A DNA stretch of 64,000 bases from Xestospongia muta. Taxonomy: Eukaryota > Porifera > Demospongiae > Haplosclerida > Petrosiidae. Shown in pieces: positions 23,640 to 36,424 of the stretch (position 1 is its first letter; each line of letters opens with the position of its first letter). The stretch lies in the NCBI GenBank assembly GCA_963693285.1, contig OY848917.1, positions 21,334,245 to 21,398,244 on the forward strand, in the 5' to 3' direction. A program made the translations under genes and the position numbers. Below the pieces are notes generated by a model. The model was given only the letters and a program-made list of their open reading frames with translations. It ran no database searches and was not told the origin of the DNA.

Positions 23640-26496
23640 TATGCTTCGTCATTTCAGACTCAGTCACAAAAAAGACAGGACCTGAGCTAAAAGACAGAAG
23701 GTAATTATAAATCTGTTATAAAATTAATACTCATTTATTGTATAGGGTAGTGAATCTTCACCGATTACTGAAGATGATAATGAGTCAGCTATAGATTCAG
23801 TAGGATTGTCACGTACTAGCTTTTCCTCGACAGTTTTTTCAGATTCTGATGTAGCGTCAGCTCCCTTGTCACCTTCAAAAGGTATGGTTAATCATAGTCT
23901 TTGCCACATTGAGCAACAAGATCCCACAATTGAGTCTTTCCATCAGCAGTTGTGTGTACCACAAAGTTGGACAGATATCAGCAATCACCCTTTATAAGAA
24001 ATTCGATTATGTCACTTCATTCATTGTCCTTCAGGAAATAGACAGCCTGTGGTAATCAGCCATTGTATCATAGTACATGAAGACTTCACGTGGTCTTTAT
24101 ATGTTCACAACCATGAAATTGAACTGCCAAACTGTAAGGCACTACGTTGTACTCCACAGATCTTAACACCACACTCTCTTCAAAGTCTACTTTCGCAAAT
24201 TGAAAGTCTTCATGTCTGTGTTGGCCAGCCTGACTCACACTTTGTGTCAATGCTGAAAACCAAGAAGGTGGAAAAGTTCTCTCTTCTAAGGGACAATACA
24301 AAGCATATGTAGATCAATACACTTCTCAGAGTCAGCAAGTAAAAGTAACAGTGCGAACTGAATCCTGTGAAATGCTTGTTGAATCACAGAAATGTGGACC
24401 TTGCAAGGCATATAGAAATGTTCTATGAGCTATGTATAATTGTTGGTGTAAAAGATGACCAGATTACATGAGTGACACTAGCAGTCACTCTAATGAACGG
24501 TATCTTAGTACTCCAGAAAAAAAATGGAAAAACTCAAGGAAAGAGTTCGTATAGCAGAGAAACAAGTACAGAAACTCACAGCAAAGATTCAAGAGTTGAC
24601 TACAAAACAAGGCAAATGTCTGGACTCTGACCTACATAATGATTTACTAGGAATAATGAATGAAAGTAGTGAGAATGTCAGAAAAGCCTACCCTGATGAC
24701 AGCTTTGCCAGGCTCTTCTGAGAAGAACAGTTAAATGCAGCATCTGTCAGTGATAGTAAGCAAGTACATTGGCACCCTTTGCTAATAAAATGGTGTTTAA
24801 ATCTGAAACTAATCTCAAGTACTTCTTACCATGCAATGCATTCATCAGAGTTTTTATGGTTTCCATCAGAACACACTTTAAGGGACTACACTAACTACTT
24901 TACAAATCAACCTGGTTTTCAACCAGACCTGAATGAGCAACTGGCCAAGGAGGCTGATGTAAAATCCCTTGCAGAGAACAAAAAGTATGTTGCATTACTG
25001 GAAGACGAAATGAAAATCAAAGAAGATTTAGTTTACAATAAAACTACAGGGAAAATTATCAGCTTTACCTCTCTTGGTAATATCAGTGACATTTTGTCAG
25101 AAATGGAAGCGAAATGCCAAGACAACCATGTACAACATCCACCTGTTGCAAAGTATATTTTGGTGTTAACAGTGAGAGGTATCTTTGTAAAGTTTAATTT
25201 TCCCTATGCTCATTTCGCTACACGTGGAATTACAGGAGATGTCCTCTTTCCTATTATTTGGGAGGCTATTTGTCAACTTGAAATTATAGGCCTTAAAGTG
25301 ATATGCATAACAGGAGATGGTGCAAGCCCTAATAGGAAATTCTTTAGAATGCATAATACTGTCCTGGTCTACAAGACACCAAACCAATTCTCAAAAGAGA
25401 AGAGGTTTGTCTACTTCATATCCGATCCCCCCCATCTGGAAAAAACGGTACGTAATTGTTGGTCACATTCTGGCTACAATGGGACAAGATTGATGACAGT
25501 AAGCTGTACAACAGTGTGTGTAATAACAATGAATGTTATACTATTGTTGGTAAATAGGAAACATATTGAATAGAGACATCTGAGGGAACTATATCAGAAG
25601 GTGTCTACAATGAAAGTTCAATCTAACGGTCTTTCCTTTCTTACTAAATTGAAGAGGGAACATACAGAATTGACTTCGTTTTCTCGGATGTGGGTCGATT
25701 TAACCACCCAAGTATTAATTTTATACATGTTATCACAACCTGATGTTACATTGCAGGTACTTAGTAAATCAGTGGCTGAGTGTTTCGCTTATTATGGAGA
25801 CCCTGAAAATTCCAAAACAGAAATATTTGTTCAACTATTTGATCAGTTTTTTTTTCACTGCTATAACGTACATAGTTTATCTGAGTGGAGACTGAAAGGA
25901 AAACCAAACCTGAAACCTTACATTAGCACTAGTGATGAATGATTTAAAGTATGGTTAATAATGACAACATGCAATAGTAATAGATTCAATTTTAATAGTG
26001 GTTGAAGGAGACTTTCCTCTTTTACCTGGATAACTGGGAGGCAACTGTTGCAGCTAACTCTGATGTACCAGGTGAAGTAAAGCACAAGATGCTCTTGAGT
26101 AGTGAAACCATGGAAGGTCTTCGAATAACAGGTTTGTTTTGTGTAAACATATCTAGTACTTATTCTCAATTTGTACATCTCTTAGTGAACTCTTTTATTG
26201 AGATGTCTCAGTTTTTGCTATCTAAAAGTGAAGGACTGTTTCTTTTGAGTGAAAGGGTTTCACAAGATTCCCTTGAAAATTACTTTGGGAAACAGAGAGC
26301 TAGAGGTGGATGTAACGAAAACCCTAATCTGCAACAGTGTTTGACCAATGCAGCAGCTTTAAGATTACAAGGGTCAATTTCATTGGACCCAGTTAGAGGA
26401 AATTGTCGAGGGAAGCGATATCTGGACACTGATGAAACCGCTGCTATTGATAGCACACCATTACCAAGAAGAAAGAGAAGAAAATTGAAACTATAA
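23640..26496 (+). pseudogene. P-element-like (THAP9-type) transposase
   Basis: Stretches in several frames together give a P-like transposase: an N-terminal part around 23,750-24,440 with CGPCKAYRNVL; a coiled-coil segment 24,524-24,720 (KERVRIAEKQVQKLTAKIQE); a WHPLLIKWCLNLKLISS and TLRDYTNYF block; then LLEDEMKIKEDLVYNKTTGK, ICITGDGASPNRKFF and, near the end, DSLENYFGKQRARGGCNENP. These correspond to the catalytic RNase-H-like fold of P transposases (cut-and-paste, 8 bp target duplications in the family). A TGA at about 24,719 sits where the family has tryptophan, and further stops and frame changes are present. No THAP zinc finger or terminal repeats could be fixed. The stop at 26,496 lies 50 bp from the end of the convergent ORF at 26,546. 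Confidence 0.8.
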
Positions 26497-26545
26497 TAAT
26501 AATTATTGTAATGTTTATCAATGCAAACAAAATAATTTTTACAAG

Positions 26546-27513
26546 TCAAGACAAATACTTTCTAAGTCCAGTAGATTTTTGTGTTGTCTCTTTAGTTGCT
26601 TCTTTGTATGTCTCCATCCATACAGCTGCAATGGAAAAACCTCTGATAGTTGTCCACAAATTTACTATTTCCCTCAGAAGAACTTGAGATTGTTCTTCTG
26701 ACTCAATGTTCACTGCTTCAATTGCCCAACGAAATTGAGTTTCTTCATTTCTCAGAATCTCATCAATCAAAGTTTCTATGTTCTTACAAGAATTACTGTC
26801 AATTATGTGCTGTGGAAGTAATAAACAAACTTCCCTTTCAATCTCAATAAATAGGTAAAAGGTTTCGTCATTAAGTGGAAATAGTCCTCCTCAGTTAACC
26901 TTTTCAATCCATGACTTAGTATATCCCAGTAAATTGAACTCTTGATCATTCTCATATTTAACTGCCATATTCCCCAGACATTTGACAAAACATTCTGCTT
27001 GTAGTCCCGTCTTTTTTTCATATTTCTTCAGCAGTTTGTAAGGGACATATCCACAAGCATACTACATTGCATTTAATTCATCAGGAGTCAATATGATAGG
27101 CTCTGTTCTCTAGTAGGCATTTCTTTTGTGATAGTGAGCAACTGTTGGAATAACTCTTGGCTTACAGACTGCAAGAACAAGTCATCTGGAACTAGTTGGA
27201 GCTTTTTGAATAACTCATACCATAGTTTTGGCAAGGCATCAAGTCTTCTTTCGTGAAATAGACTCCAAAATCGTGTTTTTTTGGTTGAGAGAGAGGTGAT
27301 CTTTTTTGGGACGTTCTCCCAAATACTACTGATAGTAGAAATTAGGCCCTCACAAAACTTGTCAAACACTTCCATATTTTCTTCATTCTCTATTACACTC
27401 TGTAGAAGTTTATTTCCATAATTGAGCATCAATTCTGCATTCTGAGATTGTATCGTTAATGTTTTGTCCTCCAACACAGTGCTTATAGCTCCTCTTACAA
27501 TACCACTCGCCAT
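26546..27513 (-). pseudogene. Companion ORF convergent to the P-like transposase
   Basis: Starts at ATG 27,511-27,513 with MASGIVRGAISTVLEDKTL and reads 141 codons. After small frame changes it continues through LTPDELNAM, YACGYVPYKLLKKYEKKTG, GLFPLNDETFYLFIEIEREV and IEAVNIESEEQSQVLLREI to a stop at 26,546. Two in-frame stops break it (after DELNAM and after SWIEKVN). It is helical and charged with no catalytic motif I can name. Its position immediately beyond the transposase, tail to tail and before the next element begins at ~27,540, suggests it belongs to the same transposon as a second gene. Function unknown; a regulatory or DNA-transaction helper is only a guess. Confidence 0.6.
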
Positions 27514-27540
27514 TTTACTCTTACATCATATCCAGTAATC

Positions 27541-27803
27541 CGTAACACAGATGATTTTATTCAAATTATCCATTTCCAATCCTCCTTTTAATGTATCTAT
27601 GATTAAAGCAATCAATCCTCGGTATCAACTCCCACACAAGGATTGCTTTAACAGAGTCACTATACCATCTCTGTATGATGAAGTACACATTGATGTGGAG
27701 AAGGAAATGGCAGACAACACATTCTACTATTCAACAACAACAGATCTAGTGTCTTCCTGTACAACAGAACCCTACCTATGCTACACCATCCATTACATTG
27801 ATG
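27541..27803 (+). pseudogene. Outer hAT transposase, left piece
   Basis: The frame with INPRYQLPHKDCFNRVTIPS and LYDEVHIDVEKEM is a characteristic hAT transposase segment. It runs to TIHYID at 27,803, where a second hAT element is inserted. The frame resumes as DDWILQCHCLQAHFMHES at 29,530. The BED finger end is missing, replaced on the left by the P-like element. Confidence 0.75.
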
Positions 27804-29521
27804 TAGGGTTGGGTGATATAACGGTATTTAGTTGCAATACGATATATTTTTCTTATCGTTATAGTCGGTATAGTGATGAAAAATATCCCGATCTTTTTCG
27901 CACATGCGCGTTCGTGTTAACACGTGTCTTGTTGATGATATTTAGTCATGGCAGCTGTTGGTGAGCAAAATCACCTGTTTGGAACTACTTCGGTTTACTG
28001 ACTGATGAAAACGGAAGAGGTGTACAACCAGACAACCCTGTCTGTAAAATTTGTCATACACAAGTGCGAGCTAAAAGTGGTAACACCTCCAACTTACTGT
28101 CACATTTAAAGAACAAACACACGCGTGTCTACAAAGAGTTGAAGGCTAAAATGGAAGAGAAAGAAGGAGAAAAAAGTGATTCAAAGATCCAGGTTAAGAA
28201 ACAGCCAACATTGAGCAGTGTGATCAGCAGAAACCAGCCATATCAAAGAAATGGCAAACGATGGAGTCAACTGACAGACTCTATTACTCGTTGGATTGCT
28301 GAAGACGGGTTACCATTGTATATGGTTGAAAAAAGTGGTTTTAAGAAAATGTTGGCTGACTTTGATGTAAGGTACACCATCCCCAGTCGTAATTATTTTT
28401 CTAGGACGGCTATACCTAGTCTTTATGCATCTACTAGTAAGATTCTATGCCAGGAAATATTGGCTGCTGAATATTTCTCAGCAACTACAGACATGTACAG
28501 GATTGTTCTACTTGTTGGGGTTCAATGAATAAAATGATATCTAGAATCTTAGAGCAAGAGGAAGCAATAAGGCGTGTTCTCAGTTCTGACAGGAAAACAA
28601 TTACTTTTAACCTCACCTGGCAGGATAAGGATGTTCTGGAATCAATGGACAAGGTGTTGTCCCAGCTCTCGTCTCTGACAGATATTCTCTCTGGAGAAAA
28701 TTACGTTACCATTTCTTCTGTTCTTCCGATGATTGAACTACTAAATAACACTTTACTAAAAGATTCAGATGGTGACACTGACAATGACTCTTAAGCAGGT
28801 TATAAAAGATGACATCAACTCACGGTACAGTAGCAGTGAAGCATACCAGTTGCTGAAGATTTCATCTTTTTTGGACCCAAGGTTTAAATCTAAATATTTT
28901 GGAGATTCAGCACTTGAGGACGTCAAGTTGCAAGTGGTTTCGGAAGCTATTGCAGCTGTATCTGTACATCAGCAACAACAACCACTTAGTCCTGCTAGTC
29001 ATTCTACAAGTACGGTTGAAGGAATGCCCCCACAACCGAAAAGAAGGAAAATGAAAACTTTGGGTACATCTACATTTTTTAAAGAAAATGAAGATGAAGA
29101 TATTGATAATCCATCTTTATTGTCGTCAGAGGAAAAAATTACTAAAGAGATTGAGGTTTATATGAGTAGTCCTCAAATAGATGCAGAAGATGAACCACTA
29201 GTTTGGTGGAAAGCAAATTGTAAGATGTATCCAATGCTTAGCAAACTGGCACACAAGTATTTGGCTGTATGTGCAACCAGCTCACCATCTGAACGAATAT
29301 TTAGTTCTAGTGGTCATATTGTCAACTCTTTAAGAGCAAACCTCAATCCTGAAAAATTGGACATGCTTGTTATTATGTTTAATTGTTCTTTTCAATTACT
29401 GATGTTCATAACAGTTCATTGATTAAAAGTGATCAGTAAAAATAGTAATTAGTTGCTTATATCACAATATTATCACAATATTGTATCGTGATAAGGTAAA
29501 CTCATTATTGCCCATCCATTA
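27804..29521 (+). mobile_element. Inner hAT element, 1.7 kb, with 8 bp target duplication
   Basis: The ends are imperfect inverted repeats: TAGGGTTGGGTGATA at the left, and at the right the complement of TAATGGATGGGCAATA. The octamer CATTGATG flanks both sides (27,796-27,803 and 29,522-29,529), the 8 bp duplication expected for hAT transposons. It interrupts the open frame of an older hAT copy. The internal gene has lost its central catalytic portion, so this copy would be non-autonomous. Confidence 0.88.
27948..29421 (+). pseudogene. Inner hAT transposase with internal deletion
   Basis: ATG at 27,948. After one early frame change a BED zinc finger is seen (WNYFGLLTDENGRG, then VCKICHTQ, then SHLKNKH). 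It is followed by VEKSGFKKMLADFD, and the hAT core up to FSATTDM at about 28,490. The frame breaks at 28,528 and resumes far downstream in the family (MDKVLSQLSSLTDILSGE, LKISSFLDPRFKSKYFG). It ends with the dimerisation region, SSPSERIFSSSGHIVNSLRA. The RNase-H-like core between is missing. Nuclear DNA-cutting role in the intact family. Confidence 0.82.
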
Positions 29522-29529
29522 CATTGATG

Positions 29530-30060
29530 ATGACTGGATCTTGCAATGTCATTGTCTTCAGGCACATTTCATGCATGAAAGCCACACTGGTAACAACCTC
29601 CAGGATGCTTTCATCAACTCTTCAAGAATGGAACCTCCATGACAGCAGACAAGTTGTCATGTCATTACAACTGATAATACATCTAATGTGAAGTTGATAT
29701 GTCAGTTACTGAAGTAGAGGCAACTATCCTGCTTTGACCATAACTTATATCTGGCTATAAAAAAGAGTCTATCTGAACAAAAGTGGATCGTGTTCTTCAC
29801 TTGTCTCGTCAGATTGTGTCTGCTTTTTCATCTAGTTGGACAAGAACCAAAACTTTTACTGATGTTTAACAACAAAGAGGTTTGCCACTAAAGAAGCTAA
29901 ATGATGACATGTCAACACATTGGGGTTCAACATCACTTATGCTTAAGTGAATTAAGGAGCAACTTGATGCCATTTGTATTGTTCTCAGAAATGACAGGAA
30001 AGCAGGTCACTTAATACAGCAATCTTTTCATGAATTACGATATTGTGATAGACACATCAA
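29530..30060 (+). pseudogene. Outer hAT transposase, right piece
   Basis: Continues the frame broken at 27,803 with DDWILQCHCLQAHFMHES and further hAT-like words with many stops and frame changes. It ends near 30,060, before the piggyBac remnant on the other strand. The two pieces plus the 8 bp duplication show the order of insertion. Confidence 0.65.
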
Positions 30061-30099
30061 AAAGACACCAAAATATGTATTTATAATATTTTGTAACAC

Positions 30100-30960
30100 A
30101 TTTTAATGTTACGTGATAATACCCTCACAACTGATCATTACAATTGACCCCACCCATATGTTCATTATACAACACAACTGACTAAAGACAAGACTTATCT
30201 GTGTGCCATCCTTCTTCTTCACTGTGACAGACAAAGTTTTATTTGGTTATGCGTTTGTAGATGTACAAAAAAATGGCTTGGTGTTTTACAATAGAGTGAC
30301 CACAAGGTTTCCACACTGTACAGCGATATGTTGTCCACGCTTTGGTAGACTCTTCTTGATATGCTTTTTCAATTCTGCTAGAAAGCCTTTCTGATCAGTT
30401 CTTGTGGTACCATTGGTGTATATGCCCTGTCATTACAAATCTAGTAGAAGTAAATTTATAGTGGTAAAAAAGTTATCGACATATACAATGATGAGTTTTG
30501 TTTCTTATATTTTTAGTTAAACTCATCACAACTGATCCACCGTGCCCTCTCTCCTCTCTGTCGCCGTTCTTGCTAGTATAAATGTCAAATTCTGAGACAT
30601 ATTCACTCTTAAATTTAGTACACATCTAGAATTTTAAAGCCATGTCCGATGGTTTCTCTGGCATGTACTGATTCATGCAGGAACAGCCTTTTGAAAGGGA
30701 CCATCACTTCATCGATCCTTTGGTCTCTACCAGATGTAAATAAAGAAGAGAACTTGTTTGTTAAGGTGAATGAGAATTGGTCTCACTTTCCCAAGCCAAT
30801 CATAGTTAGGATCACTATACGTACAAAGAATACTGTTGTCAGTAAAATGTAAGAAGCAATGGATGTCAAAGAAGCAATTCCTAGATATTTTATTGGTAAT
30901 TGGTTCATAATGAAAAATGGGATCTGTATAGGACACATTAATCATTTTGTAGTTATTAAC
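30100..30960 (-). pseudogene. piggyBac-type transposase remnant
   Basis: On the minus strand: DPIFHYEPITNKISRNCFF, HCFLHFTDNS, DPNYDWLGKVRPILIHLNK, then (frame changes) DEVMVPFK and NQYMPEKPS, and near the low-coordinate end YNEHMGGVNCNDQL. All are signature words of piggyBac (PGBD) DDD transposases, which insert at TTAA. Many stops and frame changes make it inactive. A short piece right of the BEL/Pao element (about 38,880-38,960, with DILQYIVYERKSYARPK) may be its N-terminal part, displaced by that insertion. Confidence 0.78.
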
Positions 30961-31016
30961 ACTAGTTAATTAATTTTGATTTGAGCACGTTTTGTTAATA
31001 AAAAATTAAATCTGTT

Positions 31017-32520
31017 GTGATCCTGAAAATAACGCTTCTTCATTGGTCCACTGAACCAAATAGCTGGTCCTTACGCTCTATGTTGCATACTAAACAAGTT
31101 ATCAACTGCTCCAATGGCACAGTTGATCAAGGAGTAGCATGTGCCTCTATCACAAGATTAGAAAAGAAGATCACAAAAGCTGAAGCTATGAAAGATGAAT
31201 CGGGGATCACAGATAGGGTGTGTACACTCAAGGAAAAGATAGACAACACAGACATGGAATTCAAGAAACAACACGTCTCCATCGTCGAATTGCTTGATGA
31301 AGAATACATAACACGGAGCAAGGTGTTCTCGACAGTCATGAAGACGAAGTTCTTGATTTGTTAACTCGTTTGGAATGATTAATTAATGCTCCAATCCAAC
31401 AAGACAAAACCCCAATGACAAAGGCCACTGGGAGGAGACTGGAGCTCTTGGATAAGAAAGTCACTTCTGTTAATGAAGAAGTTAGCAAACTGACCTCTAA
31501 TGGTGATGTCTGTTTGATCCAGTTATATGATGAACAATTGGATAGATTCAAAGTGGAACTAGATGATATCTACCAGTCAGTGTTGAACTCAGACGAACCG
31601 GAAGATGAAGAACTGTCTATATGACAAACCAAACTCACACAGAAGTTCTTTGACTGTTCGTTAGTTGTTGGTAGATAATAATTCTCCTACATCAACTCCA
31701 ACATGTGAAGGAATCAAGTTATCAAAGATAGATGTACCAAGTTTTGATGGAAATATTCTCCATTGGCTCATTTACCTTCAGCAAGCACTCAAACATGTAG
31801 CGCTAAGCATTCAATCGAGGGATTATCTCAATCAGGTGACTGTTCCACAGAAGCTATTAGTTGTCTAAAATCTCGGTATGACTGACCACAGTTGATTCAC
31901 CAAACACATGTGCGAATTATCTTAGAAGCACCACCGTTGAAGACTGGAGATGGGAAAGAGTTACGTCAACTTCACAACACAGTGTAACACAACATTAGAG
32001 CATTGAAGGCAATGGAATGTGAGCCATCAGGCCCATTCATTACCTGTCATCGAACTCAAATTAGACACAACAACTATGTTTGAATGGCAGAAACACAGCC
32101 AAGCGACTACATCAGTACCACACTATCAGGAACTGCTAGGCTTCATAAATCTTTGGGTACAAGCCTCAGAGACTTCCACTACAAAATCACCAAAGGGTGA
32201 ACTGAAAAAGAATTTCCATGTTGGCAAACCATTACCATCTTTTGTTACCACCACTGACAACTCTGAAACACCGGTGTGTGTGTCTTATGTAAACCAGAGA
32301 AGCATCTGCTATTTAATTGTATCAAGTTCAAAGAACTGCTACACGAGAATAAGCTTTCAGTATTGAAAACTCATAACCAATGTAACAATTGTCTCCGAGC
32401 TGGTCATTACACACGTCAGTATAAATCTGTACATCATTGCAAGAAATGTCATGGACAACATCACACTTTGTTGCACTATGACCCTAGCAAAGATAACAGT
32501 CTTAGAAACCAACAACCAAA
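31017..32520 (+). pseudogene. BEL/Pao gag region with zinc knuckles
   Basis: Broken frames show coiled-coil-like N-terminal segments (31,017-31,620), a KLSKIDVPSFDGNILHW motif at about 31,720 typical of this gag family, and a cysteine/histidine nucleic-acid-binding stretch at 32,276-32,470 (CNNCLRAGHYTR, then CKKCHGQHHTLLH). Several stops and frame shifts separate these parts. Confidence 0.75.
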
Positions 32521-32539
32521 TCCAGTTAATTCTCACGCC

Positions 32540-33155
<616 letters not shown>

Positions 33156-33164
33156 ATTGATGTT

Positions 33165-34241
33165 TTGTTGGGTGTAGACGTGTTCACACAAGTTTTGTTA
33201 CATAGTTGGTGGGTTGGTCCAGTCAACTCTTCTGTTGGTATTGAAACAAAATTTGGTTGGATAATTGCCGGTGCTACAAATGGTCAAGACACTGAAATTG
33301 TATCACATCATATTACAACAATGTCAGATGATATCTTCAAGAGATTCTGGGAAGTTGAAGAACCCCCACACCAAATAGATACTAACTGCTGGTCAAGAGA
33401 GGAACGAACTGTCATGAAGCATTTTGAAACACATCATTCTTGCTCCTCCAGTGGATGATTTGTCGTTCCGTTGCCACGTAAAGAGAACGCACCTGTTATC
33501 GTAAAATCTAGATCTCAAGCAGTAATAAGATTCTTACATTTAGAGAAATCACTATCAGTAAAAGGACTCTCCAAGCAGTTTAACGATGTCATCAATGAGT
33601 ATTTTGATATTCCAGTAGCAGACCTGAAGAAAACTCCATCAGAAGTCCACATTGTTCAGAAAGAATGAAGTACAACAACTAAAGTTCGAGCAGTGTTTGA
33701 CGCTTCATCTAAATCGATGACTGGTGTATCACTTAACGATACCCTTCTTGTTTGTCCTACAGTTCACTCGTGTTTAGTTGACGTACTGTTACAATTTCGT
33801 TTACATAGAATTGCTCTAACTACTGACGTTAGTCGGATGTATCGTGCAGTGGAACTCATCGAATCTGATCATGACTATCATTGATTTGTGTGGAGAAGTA
33901 ATCCTAATCAACCCCTCCGAGACTATCGTATGACATGTATTACATTTGGAGTGTCTGCTTCTCCATTTGCAGCTAACATGGCTGTGTGACAAAATGCAAT
34001 TGATCACACTAGTGAATTTCCACTGGCAGCTGAAGCAGTGTTAACATCATTCTATGTTGATGATGGTCTGACAGGTGCTGACTCAATAGATGAAGCCATC
34101 AGTTTGCAGAAACAGTTACAGACTTTATTTACTAAAGGAGGATTTCTTTTGAGGAGGTGGAATTCTAACACTCCTTCTGTTGTAGAACAAATAAATCCTG
34201 AGGTACAAGATTCACAGAACGTTCTCTCAATTATGGAATCA
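33165..34241 (+). pseudogene. BEL/Pao reverse transcriptase, first part
   Basis: LLGVDVFTQVLLHSWWVGP and TKFGWIIAGA are typical BEL/Pao linker motifs. They are followed by fingers and palm words (VFDASSKSMTGVSLND, FGVSASPFAANM) and the YVDDGLTGADS active site at about 34,050. Stops at several places (for example after ESDHDYH and after AANMAV) make it inactive. The frame is cut at 34,241 by an hAT insertion and resumes at 36,425. Confidence 0.82.
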
Positions 34242-34249
34242 CCAGGTTA

Positions 34250-36424
34250 TAGGGATGGGCGATATATCAAATAAACGGTAAAACCGCGGTAATAGCTTCC
34301 ATGGTTATCGTCACCGCACTGTTATTGATCGTCGCAATAATCGATCCTCGCAATAACGAGTGTGACAGTGCAACTGCACATGCACTAACATGTGCGTTAA
34401 TTAATATCTATTATCTCAAAATGGCGTCGTCTAGCTGTTCGTCTAGCTCTACTGCCTCGTCTGAACTTACTCTTATGAAGAAGCCTAAAGCAGTTAGCAT
34501 TGTCTGGGATTATTTTGGCCTAAGAGTTGACAATGAAGGAAGAGTACTGACCGAAAAAGAGTCTCTTCCAGTATGCAGAGTATGCTTGAAGGAAGTGCCA
34601 CCAAAGAGTGGCAATACTAGTAACATGTTGGTACATTTGAGAGAACACCATCCTGACAAGTATAGTGAAGCACATCCTAAGGTAGCCAAGAAGGGAATAA
34701 AGGCTAAAGGTGATGGACTAGTACAGCCCACCCTGCAGCAGACATATGAACGTGCTACTAAGTACCCTCCCCAATCGCCCACAGCAGTAGAGCTGAATTC
34801 TGCTGTCACATACTTCATCGCAAAAGACATGCAACCAGTATCTATTGTTGAAAAGCCTGGTTTTCAACACATGGTATCCAAGTTAAATCCCCGTTATCAG
34901 CTTCCCAGTAGAAAGCATTTTTCTGATTATGAAGTTCCTAAGCTTTACAATCATGTTAGGGATGTTATTGTGATCCCTAAACTAACTAAAGGAAGCATCG
35001 TACTTTGCTGGAACATGTGATTTTTGGACTAGTCCTTCTACAATTCCCTACTTAACATACACTGTTCATTTGATTGACACAGATTGGAGTTTACGATCAT
35101 TCTGCTTATCAACATCTCCACTCTATGAAGATCACACAGGCCGTAATATAGCAGCTGCATTAAAGGATACTTTAGAGAACTGGGGACTTTCAGCAGAGAA
35201 TCTCATTGCTACAACTACCGACAATGCATCTAATATAGTTAATGCATTTAATACTCTTCAATGGACAAGGCTAGGCTGCTTTGGCCACAATCTAGATCTT
35301 GCCGTCAACAAAACCCTTCAGTGTGCTAGAGTTCAAAGTGCTCTTGCAAAATGCCGCCACCTTGTTGAGCTATTTCATAGGAGTTGGAAAAAAGCACGTG
35401 ATCTCACTGAGAAGCAGCAATCTTTGGGCCTTCCAGTCCACAAACTAGTGGGATCAGTGTCTACAAGATGGGGATCAAGTTACAACATGGTTGAATGTGT
35501 AGTTGAGCAACAGCAAGCTATTTGTGGTGTTCTTATTGCTGATCGTGACAATCGCCACCTCATGCCATCAGATGCCACGTTTTCAGTATTGTAAACAATT
35601 ATTGAAGTTCTTAAGCCCATTGCTACACTGACTGATGCTTTATCAGGGGAGAAGCATGTAACAATTTCGGCACTACTTACAATTACACGACATATAGAGA
35701 AAGCCATGACTGTCACAGCTGAAGATACTGGCTTAGTAGGTGAAATGAAGACAGCACTGCTTGAGGACATGAAGAAATGAAAGACCCAAGATTTAATAAC
35801 TCTCAGCTAGATGATCAAAAAAAGGCTACAGTTCTAACTTCTGTTCGTGAAGCGTGCCTCCTTCTTGAACTTGATGGAACAGTACCAGCAGATATGACAC
35901 CTACACTTTCATTGGACATGAAAGAGAATCAACCTCCTAAGAAGCGGTTGAAAGGATTAGCTGCAGTTCTCAGTAAGATTACTGGTGAATGTCACAATTC
36001 TCCTAGAGTAGTCATGACACCTGAACAGAAAGTTGAGAGTGAAATTGCATCTTATTTAGATTTTCCAGTAGCTTCAATGGAAATAGACCCACTGCAGTGG
36101 TGGAAGAAAGAAGAGGGAAGGTTTCCTAACTTAGCACAGCTAGCCAAGAAATTTCTCTGTATTTGTGGTACTAGTGTCCCGTCAGAAAGGATATTCAGTA
36201 AAGCAGGGTACATTAATGACAATCTGAGATCTCGATTAAACCCAAAAAATGTTGACAAGCTCGTTTTTCTTTCTGTAAATATGCATTGATGTTATTATTG
36301 CAAAATTGTTTGAAAATTTTCACGGGTTTAGACAATACCACTATGATATATGATAATCGAAATTATTGTGATAAATGACATAATGATAATCGTGATGATC
36401 AAATACTGTTATAGCCCATCCCTA
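34250..36424 (+). mobile_element. hAT element, 2.2 kb, with perfect 8 bp target duplication
   Basis: TAGGGATGGGC at the left end and its complement GCCCATCCCTA at the right end are terminal inverted repeats. CCAGGTTA is duplicated on both sides (34,242-34,249 and 36,425-36,432). The element sits inside the BEL/Pao reverse transcriptase. The termini resemble those of the hAT at 27,804, so both belong to related families. Confidence 0.95.
34421..36289 (+). pseudogene. hAT transposase with BED finger, lightly broken
   Basis: ATG at 34,421 in a context free of upstream in-element ATGs of this frame. A BED zinc finger follows (SIVWDYFGLRVDNEG, VCRVCLKEV, HLREHH), then LNPRYQLPSRKHFSDYEVP. After a frame change near 34,990 comes FAGTCDFWTSPSTIPYLTYT with TDNASNIVNAFNTLQWTRLG and CFGHNLDLAVNKTL. 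A TAA at 35,592-35,594 interrupts before IIEVLKPIATLTDALSGE. After a second frame change near 35,780, KDPRFNN and the C-terminal dimerisation block SVPSERIFSKAGYINDNLRS finish the protein at 36,289. One nonsense codon and two shifts in roughly 620 codons indicate a recently inactivated copy. Confidence 0.88.

Noticed and set aside
24086..24301. Minus-strand frames opposite the P-like transposase, hAT and BEL/Pao genes (also 25,166-25,387, 31,127-31,551, 34,510-34,830)
   Set aside because: Shadow frames of recognised genes on the other strand.
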